Positions 17,461-26,586 are shown, counted from the first letter of the stretch. The stretch is 64,000 nt of DNA from Aquimonas sp. (GCA_022241605.1 JAKOMQ010000005.1:91857-155856); one strand, 5' to 3'. The notes: generated by a model not told the origin, from the letters alone. Program-made: numbers and translations.

Positions 17461-17483
17461 CTGCGTAAAGGACAGGCGTCCCC
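17461..17483 (+). promoter_or_regulatory. CTGCGTAAAGG-hairpin motif, copy 2
   Basis: CTGCGTAAAGG at 17461-17471, overlapping a small hairpin GGAC-AGGC-GTCC, 38 bases before the ATG at 17499. It matches the element at 16217. Confidence 0.4.
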
Positions 17484-17498
17484 AGCAAGGAACATCCG

Positions 17499-18572
17499 AT
17501 GAAACCCGTGACGCGCCGCCTGTGCCTTGCAGCCCCCTTGCTCGCAGCGCTGATCCCGTCGACCGAGGCCCAGGTGGTCTGGCGCGAGGGGATTCCGGTC
17601 TATACCCCGCTGATCGATCAGCTCGGAGCCCCGCAGTCTCAAGGCACCGCCTACTACGTCGCCCAGCAGACCGTGAATCAGCCGCCGCAGCCGCAGGTGG
17701 GCCAGACCTACTACGTCGCGCTGGTGATGGCCGCCATCGCCTCGCCACCGGCTGGACGGCTGATGGCCCCGCACCTGCAGCTGCCCACGGGCACCAGCGT
17801 GGTCGCCAATCCGGCAACTCCGCTGCGCTGCTTCTACCGGCCCATGGACGGCAGTGGGGGCTACGTGGAGTTCACCCAGCAGGCTCTCACCGACTTGAGC
17901 TTTGGCGCCAGCCTGCGCATTGCCGGCTGCCCGCAGCCGAGCGCCGCGCCGCTGCCGCTGCGAATCGTCGGCGACGGCGGCAGCGGGCTGCAGATCGAGC
18001 GCCGCGATCCGCAGAACAACTCCACGGTCTGGCCCATGGGCAGCTATGCCGCCTACCAGTTTCTGGTGCCGGTGGTCAGCAACCGCTTGATGAGCGGCTT
18101 CGGCACGGATGCGCACCTGCGCGCACCCACGCTGTCGATCCAAGGCGACTACGGCCAGCTTTGGGCCTATCCGGAGCTGTCGCTGCTTGTGCATGTGGGC
18201 ACCATGACGCGCGCCGACATGGCGATCACCGATCTGGCGGTGATCGCGGCGTCGTCGCCGCAGAACCGCCGCGTCCGCGGTCGCTGCCGCAACCTCGGGC
18301 CGGATCCAGCGCAGAACGCCAGCTGCAGCTTCCAGCTGCTGCCGCCGGGCGCCAGCAGCAGCTGCACGCCCAGCAGCCCGCAGGCCAGCCGCACGCTCAA
18401 TGCATTCATCGAGTGCGTCACCGAGTTCCCTGCCTCTCCAGACGGGAACACGGTGGAGCTGCGCGCGAATGCGTCCACGCCGGACCCGAATCCGCAGAAC
18501 AACGGCATGGGCATCAGCACGACGCCCGGATCTGCCGGCATGCTGCTTTTCCGCAGCGGGTTCGAGACTTGA
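17499..18572 (+). CDS. Secreted protein of unknown function with C-terminal GFE tag
   Basis: 357 residues with a Sec signal peptide (residues about 1-24, ending PSTEA). AAGGAAC precedes the ATG. No family was recognised. The mature protein is rich in small and polar residues with scattered cysteines (CFYRP, IAGCPQP, GRCRNLG, SCSFQLLPPG, IECVTEF) suited to disulfides. The last third (TDLAVIAASSPQNRRVRGRCRNLGPDP in parts, then LRANASTPDPNPQNN) resembles the DUF11/CARDB-like beta domains of surface proteins. It ends MLLFRSGFET. It is likely surface-located; the role is unknown. Confidence 0.6.
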   Translation: MKPVTRRLCLAAPLLAALIPSTEAQVVWREGIPVYTPLIDQLGAPQSQGTAYYVAQQTVNQPPQPQVGQTYYVALVMAAIASPPAGRLMAPHLQLPTGTSVVANPATPLRCFYRPMDGSGGYVEFTQQALTDLSFGASLRIAGCPQPSAAPLPLRIVGDGGSGLQIERRDPQNNSTVWPMGSYAAYQFLVPVVSNRLMSGFGTDAHLRAPTLSIQGDYGQLWAYPELSLLVHVGTMTRADMAITDLAVIAASSPQNRRVRGRCRNLGPDPAQNASCSFQLLPPGASSSCTPSSPQASRTLNAFIECVTEFPASPDGNTVELRANASTPDPNPQNNGMGISTTPGSAGMLLFRSGFET

Positions 18573-18651
18573 CTCCCCCTGCGCTGGCCATCCGCGTCGG
18601 CGCCGTCGCCGGCAGCTGCGCGCAGGCCGGAGGCTTGGCTAGACTGCGCAG

Positions 18652-19263
18652 GTGCAGCCAGAAGCCGAGACCACCGCGGAGCCTCTGCCCGACCCCGAGC
18701 CGGCCGGCGACTTGCCGCGGGCGGAGCTGACACTGCTCATGCGCAGCTGGCAATCCGGTGACATCAACGCCGGCGAGCGGCTGCTGGCGCTGGTCTACCC
18801 GCGGGTGCGGGCAATTGCTGCACAGGCGATCCGAGCCCAGCACGGCGCAACGCTGTCCGCGACGGAACTGGCGCACGAGGCCCTGATCCGTCTGCTTGCA
18901 GACATCCCGGACTGGCAGGATCGCCAGCACTTCTTCCACGTCGTAGCCCAAGCCACCCGCCAGATCCTGGTCGACCAAGCCCGCCGTCGCCTTGCCGAAA
19001 AGCGCGGCGGCGGCCAGGCGCACCTGCCGCTCAGCGCCGCCGACTTCGCCATGCCGGCACAGGAGGCGGAGCTGCTGCGCGTCGACGACGCTCTTTCAAG
19101 CTTGGCGCTGCTGGATCCAAGGCAGGCGCGGATTGTCGAGATGGTCTATTTCGGAGGCTTCTCGCGCGCCGAGATCGCACGCGCCCTTGCGCTATCCGAG
19201 GGCACGGTCGACCGCGATCTGCGCTTCGCCCGCGCCTGGCTCAAGCAGGCATTGGCCGGATGA
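18652..19263 (+). CDS. ECF sigma factor, kinase-associated type (PF07638/TIGR02999)
   Basis: 203 residues from a GTG at 18652; the ribosome-binding site is weak and a later ATG at 18739 is possible. Region 2 is YPRVRAIAAQAI to LVDQARRRLAEKRGG, and region 4 is LDPRQARIVEMVYFGGFSRAEIARAL with EGTVDRDLRFARAWL. In ordinary ECF factors region 2.2 holds an acidic DAED that contacts core polymerase. Here the aligned stretch is SATELAHEAL with Thr71 in place of the Glu. In related pairs (EcfK/PknS of Xanthomonas, EcfP/PknT of Vibrio) kinase phosphorylation of a Thr here activates the sigma factor. It overlaps the kinase gene by four bases. Confidence 0.85.
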   Translation: MQPEAETTAEPLPDPEPAGDLPRAELTLLMRSWQSGDINAGERLLALVYPRVRAIAAQAIRAQHGATLSATELAHEALIRLLADIPDWQDRQHFFHVVAQATRQILVDQARRRLAEKRGGGQAHLPLSAADFAMPAQEAELLRVDDALSSLALLDPRQARIVEMVYFGGFSRAEIARALALSEGTVDRDLRFARAWLKQALAG

Positions 19264-22070
19264 GCCGCGAGCGCCACGCGCAGCTCGCGGAGCTGTTCGA
19301 GGCCGTCGTGGCGCTGGACGCCGACGCGCGTGCAGCGGAGCTCGCGCGGCTGCCCGAAGAGACCCGCCTGCAGCTGACCGCCCTGCTCGCCGCCGACGCA
19401 CTGACCCGCGATCCGATGGCGGCGGCCATCGACAGCGCCAGCGCTGCCACGGCGCCGCGTGCGAACACCCATATCGGCGGCTGGCGGGTGCTGCGCGAGC
19501 TCGGCGCCGGCGGCATGGGCACCGTGCTGCTGGCCGAGCGCGCGGACGACAGTTTCCGCCAGCAGGTGGCGATCAAGCTGATCCGCGGTTTCCCCACCGC
19601 AGACGGCCAGCGCCGGCTGCGCCTGGAGCGGCAGATCCTTGCTGACCTCGACCACCCGAACATCGCGCGCCTGCTGGACGGCGGCGAAACCGCAGACGGC
19701 CAGCCCTACGTGGTGATGGAGTATGTCGAGGGCCTGCCTCTGCTTGACCATGTCGCTCGCGCCGGCCTCGCCCTCGATCAGCGCCTCGAGCTGTTCGACA
19801 ACATCGCCGCAGCGGTCCAGCACGCCCACCAGCGGCTGGTGATCCACCGCGACATCAAGCCCGGCAACGTGCTGGTGCGCGCCGACGGCGAGCCGCGCCT
19901 GCTCGATTTCGGCGTCGCCAAGCTGGTCGACGTGAGCGCCAGCGAGGATGCGCGCCAGACCTCTACCCGGGTCTGGACGCCGGGCTATGCCAGCCCCGAG
20001 CAGCAGAGCGGCGATACGATCACCACCGCCACCGACGTGTTCGGCCTCGGCGTGCTGCTGCGCGAGCTGCTGAGCGGCGAGCGCAGCCCCGGCCAGCACG
20101 GCCAACTGCCGTCCGGGTTCCAGCCCCTTTCGCTGGACGCCGAGCTGCGCGGGCTGCTAGACATGGCCATCGCGCTCGATCCATCGGATCGCTACCCGAC
20201 CGTGGAAGCGCTGCGGGATGACATTGCGCGCTACCGCAGCGGCCGCCCGCTGCGCGCCCGCGCAGACCGCCTCGGCTATCGCATGCGCAAATTCCTGCTG
20301 CGTCATCGGCTCGGGGTGGCGGTGGCGGTGCTGGCACTCACCGTCGCTGCCGGCTTCACCTGGCAGCTGGCGGCCGAGCGCGATCGCGCGCTACTTGCCG
20401 AAGCGGAAGCTCGGGCCGCCCGCATGCAATCGGATCGCGCCGCCGCCTCTGCGCGCGCGGCGCTTGGCTTCCTCACCGACACCTTGGCCGCAGTGGCTCC
20501 CGAAGCGGCCTTGAGCTCGGAAGTGAGCGTACGCGACCTGCTTGACCAGGCGCGCCGCCAGCTTGAGCTTCGGATGGGCGAGGAAGCCACCGCCGTGCAG
20601 GCCATCCAGAGGCTGCTGGGCCAGCTCTACTACGCGATCAGCGAGCCAGTCCTGGCCGAACCGCTGCTGGCGGCAGGCCTCGCCGGAGTCGAACCCACGC
20701 TGCCCGAGGAAGCTTTCGAGCTGGCGCAGGCACACGCCGGACACTCCGCCGTGCTGGGGGTGCTGGAGCGCGGCGCCGACAGTCTGGCCGCAGCGCAGGC
20801 AGTGGCCGACCTGCATGCGCGCTTCGCCCCGAACGATCCGGCGAAGCGGGTGGAATCGCTGGAGGCGCTGGCGCATGCACGCTACCGCCTCGGCGAGCTA
20901 GAGGCGGCAGACGCTCTCTGGAGTGAGGCCCTCGCTCTGGCACAAAGCCTGCCCACGCCGCCGGTCGACTCCATGCTCAACATCATCCAGGCCTGGGGCA
21001 GCGTGCTCGAACAGCGCGGCAGGTGGGAGCGTGCGCTCGAGCTCGCCGATCAGGGCTGGGCGCTGGCCGAGGCCCATCTGCCCAAGGACTCACCCACGCG
21101 CGTCAACCTGCTGCGCCTGCGTGCAGAAGCGCTGCTCAGGCGCGGTAGCGTGGCGGCAGCCGAGACGGCCGCGCGGGACGCGATCGCACTGCAGCGCCGC
21201 ACCGGCGGCGAGCGCGGGCAGCGGCTGGGCACGCTGTACAACACCCTGGCCATGGTGTTCAACGACCAGGGACGCTATCGCGAGGCGATCGAAGCTGCAG
21301 AGACCTCGGCCCGACTCCAGGCGGACAGCGGCAGCGGTGCCGTGGAGGACGCGATCGGGCTGACCAACACCGCCGCTATCCACGAGAACGCGGGCGATTA
21401 CTGGCGCGCGCTGGAGCTGTTCGAGGCAGCGCGCGCGCGCATCCAGCGGGGAGAAGCCGACCCCGACGACCTGCCCCCGCGCATGATCGAACGCAGCTGG
21501 GCGCGCTGCCTGGCGCTGGCGGGCGAAGCCGCACGCGCCAGCGAGATCCTGGCTGACCTGCAGCGCAGATCGCTGGCGCTTGATGGCGAATCCAGCTTCG
21601 AATACGCGATGGTCACCTGGCAGCTGACGCTGGCGGCGCGGCGCGCGGGCGAGCTCGAACCGGCGCGACAGCAGCTGCAGCACGCGCGCCGGCTGTTTTC
21701 GGCCCTGCTGCCGGAGACCCATCCCCTGTTCGCACATATGCTGCGTGCCGAAGCACACCTCGAGCGGGCAGCCGGACGCACGGCCATCGCCGAGCCTCTG
21801 CAGCGCGAAGCCGTCGAGCGTCTGCGTGCAGCCGAGGTGCTCGCAGTCGACCTGGCCATCGCCCGCGCCGAGCTTGCTGCCCTGTGGGCGCAGCTGGGGC
21901 GCCGGGGCGACGCGCGGCGGGAGCTCGCAGAGGCGCTACCCGCACTCCGCGCTTCGCTGCTGCCGACGGAGCCGTCGCGGGCCGCAGGCGAACAGCTGGC
22001 AGCGCAGCTGGGCATCGCAGCGTCCGCCGCGCGCGAGCAAACGCTCCCCGGCACCCCAAGGCTGCCTTAG
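19260..22070 (+). CDS. Membrane Ser/Thr protein kinase with C-terminal TPR region
   Basis: 936 residues; the ATG overlaps the sigma factor stop (ATGA). The kinase domain spans about residues 74-335: glycine loop LGAGGMGTVLLAE, Lys106 in VAIKLI, catalytic Asp198 in HRDIKPGNV, DFG at 216-218, activation-loop end GYASPEQ. All catalytic residues are present. A single membrane helix follows at 351-370 (LGVAVAVLALTVAAGFTW), so the C-terminal 560 residues with TPR-like helices would be periplasmic. A sensor role is inferred: the TPR part detects a periplasmic cue and the kinase acts on the sigma factor next door. Pairs of this kind control type VI secretion in Xanthomonas, but the target genes here are unknown. 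Confidence 0.9.
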   Translation: MSRERHAQLAELFEAVVALDADARAAELARLPEETRLQLTALLAADALTRDPMAAAIDSASAATAPRANTHIGGWRVLRELGAGGMGTVLLAERADDSFRQQVAIKLIRGFPTADGQRRLRLERQILADLDHPNIARLLDGGETADGQPYVVMEYVEGLPLLDHVARAGLALDQRLELFDNIAAAVQHAHQRLVIHRDIKPGNVLVRADGEPRLLDFGVAKLVDVSASEDARQTSTRVWTPGYASPEQQSGDTITTATDVFGLGVLLRELLSGERSPGQHGQLPSGFQPLSLDAELRGLLDMAIALDPSDRYPTVEALRDDIARYRSGRPLRARADRLGYRMRKFLLRHRLGVAVAVLALTVAAGFTWQLAAERDRALLAEAEARAARMQSDRAAASARAALGFLTDTLAAVAPEAALSSEVSVRDLLDQARRQLELRMGEEATAVQAIQRLLGQLYYAISEPVLAEPLLAAGLAGVEPTLPEEAFELAQAHAGHSAVLGVLERGADSLAAAQAVADLHARFAPNDPAKRVESLEALAHARYRLGELEAADALWSEALALAQSLPTPPVDSMLNIIQAWGSVLEQRGRWERALELADQGWALAEAHLPKDSPTRVNLLRLRAEALLRRGSVAAAETAARDAIALQRRTGGERGQRLGTLYNTLAMVFNDQGRYREAIEAAETSARLQADSGSGAVEDAIGLTNTAAIHENAGDYWRALELFEAARARIQRGEADPDDLPPRMIERSWARCLALAGEAARASEILADLQRRSLALDGESSFEYAMVTWQLTLAARRAGELEPARQQLQHARRLFSALLPETHPLFAHMLRAEAHLERAAGRTAIAEPLQREAVERLRAAEVLAVDLAIARAELAALWAQLGRRGDARRELAEALPALRASLLPTEPSRAAGEQLAAQLGIAASAAREQTLPGTPRLP

Positions 22071-22196
22071 CCGCTCTGAGCCAAACCGCGCCCGCGGCGC
22101 GTGCGCCAGCAGCGGTAGGAATCGACATCTGCACGATGTCGCCTCATGCTAACCGGCAGACTTACGACATCGCTTGTCCAAGGATCGGATCCTGGT

Positions 22197-23216
22197 ATGC
22201 CATTGAATCGTTTTTTCGAACGCGGCCGAAACGCGCTGATGCTGCTCTGCCTGTGCCTGCTCCCATGGCCAGCGCTGGCTGTCGAGCTCAGGCCCGCCGC
22301 CGATCTCGCCCTGGCTGACCGGCTGCAGGCCAGCGCGGCGGTGCTGGCGCCCAATGATGCCGTGCTGGCGGCCGAAATCAGCGCCACGGTGGCCACGGTC
22401 CATGTCGACGCCGGCCGGCAGGTCGAAGCCGGCACTGTGCTGATCACCCTCGACACGCGCGACGCCCGGCTTGCGCTGGCTCAGGCCGGAGCCCAGCTTC
22501 AGGCCGCCCAGGCGCGCCGTACGCTGGCCGAACAGCGCGCCCTGCGCGGGCGCGAGCTGCGCGCCGGCAGCCACATCAGCGCCGATGAGCTGCTGGCGCT
22601 GGAGACCGGGCTGCAGGCGGCTCAAGCCGATCTGGCGCTGGCCGAGGCAGGCCGCGACATCGCTGCACGACAGCTCGACAAGTGCCGGGTGCGCGCGCCG
22701 TTTGCCGGCGTGGTGCTGGAGCGCATGGCGCAGGTCGGTGCGCTGGCGGTGCCGGGCACGCCACTGCTGCGTCTGGTGTCGGACGCCGCGCCCGAAGTCG
22801 AGGCACAGATTGCGCCGGAGTCCGCCGCTGAGCTGGAAGCCGGGCGCGAGCTGCGCTTCGAGGCCCAGGGCCGAGTCTTTCCGCTGCAGCTGATCGCGCT
22901 GTCACCGGTGCTCGAGCGCAGCACGCGCACGCGGCTGGCGCGCTTCGCTTTCGAGGGCGCGGCGGCGCCCGCCGGCAGCACCGGCACGCTCACCTGGATC
23001 GGCCCCAGCCTCCTGCTGCCCGCCGAGCTGATGGTCAAACGCAACGGCCGCCTCGGCGCCTTCGTCGACGCCAACGGCCAGGCCCGCTTCGTGCCGGCGC
23101 CCGAAGCCCAGGAAGGCCGGCCGTTCCGGCTCGCGATCGATCCGGCCACCCTCGTGGTGAGCGCCGGCCAGCAGGGCCTCAACGAGGGCGATGCGCTGCC
23201 GGTGCGGGAGCCATGA
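22197..23216 (+). CDS. RND efflux periplasmic adaptor (HlyD/MFP family)
   Basis: 339 residues from the ATG at 22197, with AAGGA upstream; an ATG at 22146 is the alternative. The signal peptide or anchor is LMLLCLCLLPWPALAVE. The lipoyl half-motifs are EISATVATVHVDAGRQVEAGTVL (in parts) and RAPFAGVVLERMAQVGALAVPGTPLLRLV. The hairpin helices between them are rich in Ala, Leu and Gln (ALAQAGAQLQAAQARRTLAE). The beta-barrel follows. It bridges the inner-membrane pump to an outer-membrane channel, but no TolC-like gene is adjacent. The stop overlaps the pump gene by four bases. Confidence 0.9.
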   Translation: MPLNRFFERGRNALMLLCLCLLPWPALAVELRPAADLALADRLQASAAVLAPNDAVLAAEISATVATVHVDAGRQVEAGTVLITLDTRDARLALAQAGAQLQAAQARRTLAEQRALRGRELRAGSHISADELLALETGLQAAQADLALAEAGRDIAARQLDKCRVRAPFAGVVLERMAQVGALAVPGTPLLRLVSDAAPEVEAQIAPESAAELEAGRELRFEAQGRVFPLQLIALSPVLERSTRTRLARFAFEGAAAPAGSTGTLTWIGPSLLLPAELMVKRNGRLGAFVDANGQARFVPAPEAQEGRPFRLAIDPATLVVSAGQQGLNEGDALPVREP

Positions 23217-26200
23217 GCCTGCTGGAGCGCCTGATCACCCACCACCCGCTGGCCAATATCGCGTTCGCGGTGGTGCTGGTGATGGGCGCGCTGGCCTATG
23301 TCGGCATGCCGCGCGAACAAGATCCGGAGATCAACTTCAACTGGCTGAACATCAGCACGGTGCTGCCCGGCGCCTCGGCCGAGGACGTCGAAGCCAAGAT
23401 CACCAACCCGCTGGAGGACAGCCTGCGCAACGTGCAGGACATCCGCTGGGTGATCAGCTCCTCTCGCGAGGGCGTCAGCAACATCCTCGTGCGCTTCCGC
23501 GAGATCGACGAGCGCACCTTCGACAAGCGCATCAGCGACGTCCGCCGCGAGGTGCAGAACAAGGCCAATGCGGAGCTGCCCACCGAGGCGCTGGACCCGG
23601 ACATCCTGGAGATCACCAGCGCCAACGGCTTCCCCACCGCGATGGTGCTGCTGCGCGGCCAGGCCGACGACGAGCACCTGCGCTCGACCGCGCGCAGCGT
23701 GCGCGAGGACATCGAGCGCATCAGCGGCGTCGACCGGGTGCTGGCGCTGGGCTTCCGCGATCCCGAGCTGCGGGTGGAGTTCGACCCGCAGGCGCTGGCC
23801 GGGCGCGGCCTCAACGCCGTGCATTTGGCTGACGCCCTGCGCGGCTGGTTTCGCGACGTGTTCGCCGGCAAGCAGGAGGCAGCGGACGCCGAATGGCTGG
23901 TGCGGGTCTCCGGCGCCCAGCCCGACGTCGAACGCCTGGCCGGCTTCGAGCTGCCGCTCACCGGCGGCGCGGCGGTGCGCCTGGACACCCTGGCCGAAGT
24001 GCGCCGGGTCAGCCAGCGCCCGCGCCAGCTGATCGGATCCGAGGGCCAGCCCGCGGTGCTGCTGTCGGTGACCAAGATCGGCGGTGCCAACACGCTGGAG
24101 CTGGTGGATCGGATTCGCGACTACGTTGAGCGTCGCAACGCAGTGCTGGCGGGCAGCGGGCTCGAGCTGACGCTCAGCGACGACCAGTCCATTCCCACTC
24201 GCGAGGCGCTGGCGGTCATGCAGAACAACGCATTGGTCGGGCTGGTGCTGGTGCTGGCGGTGTGCTGGATGTTCCTCGGCTCGCGCATCGCCTCGGTGGT
24301 GGCGCTGGGCATGATGTTCTCCATCGCCGGCACCTTCGTACTGCTGCAGGTCTGGGGCAGCACGCTGAATGTCTCGGTGCTGCTGGGCGTGGTGATCGTG
24401 CTCGGCATGCTGGTGGACGTATCGGTGGTGGTAGTGGAAGCCATGTACTACCGCATGCAGCGCGGCATGGACGCGATCCGCGCCGCAATGGAAAGTCTGT
24501 CCGAGGTTGGCCTGCCGCTGGTCGCCGCGGTCGCCACCACCATGGCCGCCTTCCTGCCGCTGATGCTGCTGCCGGGCATCCTCGGCAAGTTCATGTTCAT
24601 CATCCCCTTCGTGGTGACGGTGGGGCTGGCGGTGAGCCTGCTGCAGGCCTTCTGGATGCTGCCCTCGCATGTAAGCGCGCTGGGCAGCCGCGCGCTCAGC
24701 CGCTCGTCCACCCAGGCCCGGCGCGAGCGCTGGACCCACGCGCTGCGGATCCAGTACACCCGCGCCCTGATCCACGTGATGCGCCGGCCCAAGCGCTATC
24801 TGGGCGGCGCGCTGGCGCTGTTCTTCGCCTGCATCGGCCTGATCGCGCTCGGCGTCGACAACAAGGGGCCGGTGCGCTTCAATTTCTTCAGCTTCGACCC
24901 GATCCGGCTGTTCTACGTCAACGTCGACCTGCCGCCGACCACACCGATCGAGGAAAGCATCGCCCACACCCTGAGGGTGGAGCAGATCGTGCGCTCCCAC
25001 CTGCGCGAGGGTGAGTCACGCTCGGTGGTGTCGATGGCCGGCATCAAGTTCACCGACGTCGAGCCCGTCTATGGGGACCGCTACGGCCAGATCGCGGTTT
25101 CGCTGTTCCCGGCCGGCGGTGACGCGCGGAGCATCGACGAAATCATCGAGGGCATGCGCGCCGCCGTGGAATCCGCGCCGGTGCCGGCCGAGATGTCCTT
25201 CTTCAAGCTCAGCGGCGGTCCGCCCACCGGCAAGGCGATCAGCGTCAAGGTGCGCGCCGATGACCCGGCCGAACTGGCCGGCGCCGCCGAGGCGGTCAAG
25301 CGGATCGTGGCCGGCATCGCCGGCGCCCGCGACGTCATCGACGATGCCAGCCCCGGCCGCAGCGAACTGGCGCTGGAGGTGGACGTGGCCGCCGCGCGCG
25401 AGGCCGGGCTGGATCCGGCCACGGTGGCACGGCTGGTGCGCCTGCACGTGGACGGTGAGGTGGTGGCAGACCTGCGCGACCGCGGCGAGAAGGTGGAGCT
25501 GCGCGTGCAGGCGCGGCCGCAGCGGCTGACCCGCATCGAAAACCTGCTGGCGCAGCCGGTCGCCCTTCCCGGCGGCGGCAGCACCGTGCTTGGCGCCCTG
25601 GTGCGCGCCGAGACCCGCACCAGCGCCGACCTGATCAAACACTGGAACTTCCGCCGCGCGATCACGGTAGAGGCCGATCTGGACCTGGACATGAACAATG
25701 CGGTCGCCGCCGCCAACGAGCTGCGCACCCGCTGGGAAGACGTGCGCGGCCAGTTCCCCAACGCCGACCTCGACTTCTCCGGCCAGCTCGACGACATCAA
25801 TGAATCGCTGGCGGCGATGGGCCCGCTGTTCCTGCTGGGCGTGGGCCTGATCTACCTGATCCTGGCCGCGCAGTTCCGCAGCTACTGGCAGCCGCTGTTG
25901 ATCCTGGTGACCATCCCGCTGGCGCTGATGGGGGTGACGCTGGGCGTGGCGATCTCCGGCAACCCGGTCTCGCTCTACACGATGTACGGCGCCATCGCTC
26001 TGGTCGGGATCGCGGTCAACGCGGCCATCGTGCTGATCGACGCCGCCAACCAGCGCCGCGCGGCCGGTATGCGCACCCTGCACGCCACGCTCTACGCCGC
26101 ACGCCGCCGGGTGGTGGCCATCGCCATGACCACCGGCACCACCATCGCCGGTCTGTTCTCGCTGGCCATGGGTTTCGCCGGCACGTCGCTGCTGTGGGGC

Positions 26201-26332
26201 CCGGTGGCCTCGGCCATCGTGTGGGGGCTGGCGTTCTCCAGCGTGCTGACCCTGTTCGTGGTGCCGGTGCTGTATCGGCAGTTCATGAAGAGCCGGCCGA
26301 CGGGGCCGCGTTTGGCGCAAAGCCGCGGCTAG
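23213..26332 (+). CDS. RND efflux transporter, permease subunit
   Basis: 1039 residues, the AcrB size, with 12 membrane helices and two large periplasmic loops (about residues 30-335 and 550-850). It exports an unknown substrate with the adaptor encoded just before it. In AcrB, Asp407-Asp408 (helix 4) and Lys940 (helix 10) carry protons. Here the matching stretch is GMLVDVSVVVVEA, with Asp402 kept and Val403 in place of the second Asp. Helix 10 reads GIAVNAAIVLID, with Val935 in place of Lys. The substituted set implies a different coupling network, as in some divergent RND branches. Substrate cannot be inferred. Confidence 0.92.
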   Translation: MSLLERLITHHPLANIAFAVVLVMGALAYVGMPREQDPEINFNWLNISTVLPGASAEDVEAKITNPLEDSLRNVQDIRWVISSSREGVSNILVRFREIDERTFDKRISDVRREVQNKANAELPTEALDPDILEITSANGFPTAMVLLRGQADDEHLRSTARSVREDIERISGVDRVLALGFRDPELRVEFDPQALAGRGLNAVHLADALRGWFRDVFAGKQEAADAEWLVRVSGAQPDVERLAGFELPLTGGAAVRLDTLAEVRRVSQRPRQLIGSEGQPAVLLSVTKIGGANTLELVDRIRDYVERRNAVLAGSGLELTLSDDQSIPTREALAVMQNNALVGLVLVLAVCWMFLGSRIASVVALGMMFSIAGTFVLLQVWGSTLNVSVLLGVVIVLGMLVDVSVVVVEAMYYRMQRGMDAIRAAMESLSEVGLPLVAAVATTMAAFLPLMLLPGILGKFMFIIPFVVTVGLAVSLLQAFWMLPSHVSALGSRALSRSSTQARRERWTHALRIQYTRALIHVMRRPKRYLGGALALFFACIGLIALGVDNKGPVRFNFFSFDPIRLFYVNVDLPPTTPIEESIAHTLRVEQIVRSHLREGESRSVVSMAGIKFTDVEPVYGDRYGQIAVSLFPAGGDARSIDEIIEGMRAAVESAPVPAEMSFFKLSGGPPTGKAISVKVRADDPAELAGAAEAVKRIVAGIAGARDVIDDASPGRSELALEVDVAAAREAGLDPATVARLVRLHVDGEVVADLRDRGEKVELRVQARPQRLTRIENLLAQPVALPGGGSTVLGALVRAETRTSADLIKHWNFRRAITVEADLDLDMNNAVAAANELRTRWEDVRGQFPNADLDFSGQLDDINESLAAMGPLFLLGVGLIYLILAAQFRSYWQPLLILVTIPLALMGVTLGVAISGNPVSLYTMYGAIALVGIAVNAAIVLIDAANQRRAAGMRTLHATLYAARRRVVAIAMTTGTTIAGLFSLAMGFAGTSLLWGPVASAIVWGLAFSSVLTLFVVPVLYRQFMKSRPTGPRLAQSRG

Positions 26333-26381
26333 CCGACCGGACTCCGCACGCGGGCGCCAACGCCCTGCGTGCGGCGCGCGG

Positions 26382-26415
26382 TCGAGCAGTCGAGCAGTCG
26401 AGCAGTCGAGCAGTC
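26382..26415 (+). repeat. Tandem TCGAGCAG repeat, four units
   Basis: Four perfect head-to-tail copies of the 8-base unit TCGAGCAG, then TC. It lies in the 262-base gap between the RND gene and the globin gene, which holds no gene. Such runs are prone to slippage and copy number may vary between strains. Confidence 0.9.
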
Positions 26416-26490
26416 AGGTGCGCAGCGTGTCGTAGATCGAAGTGCCCGGTCAGGCTTGACCTCGTTGAGGCAGGGACGCCCCTGACATCT

Positions 26491-26586
26491 GAGAGGCTGT
26501 AGAAGAACCATCTGCCTGCTGCGGCCGCCGCTGGACGCGCGTGGCGGCGGCGCGCTGCGGCAGCTGGTTTTTTTCACACGCTCTGA
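26491..26586. repeat. Terminal-inverted-repeat element, copy B
   Basis: About 96 bases: GAGAGGCTGTAGAAGAACC at the left, CTGCCTGCTGCGG and CCGCCGCTGGACGC inside, and GGTTTTTTTCACACGCTCTG at the right. Same family as 10364 and 50289. It lies immediately downstream of the globin gene stop, so its palindromic ends could act as a terminator. Confidence 0.75.

Noticed and set aside
22622..25000. A 792-codon open frame on the minus strand opposite the RND pump genes
   Set aside because: Composition is His/Gln/Arg-rich with no domain. It is the antisense shadow expected in very GC-rich coding DNA, and the plus-strand genes are certain.
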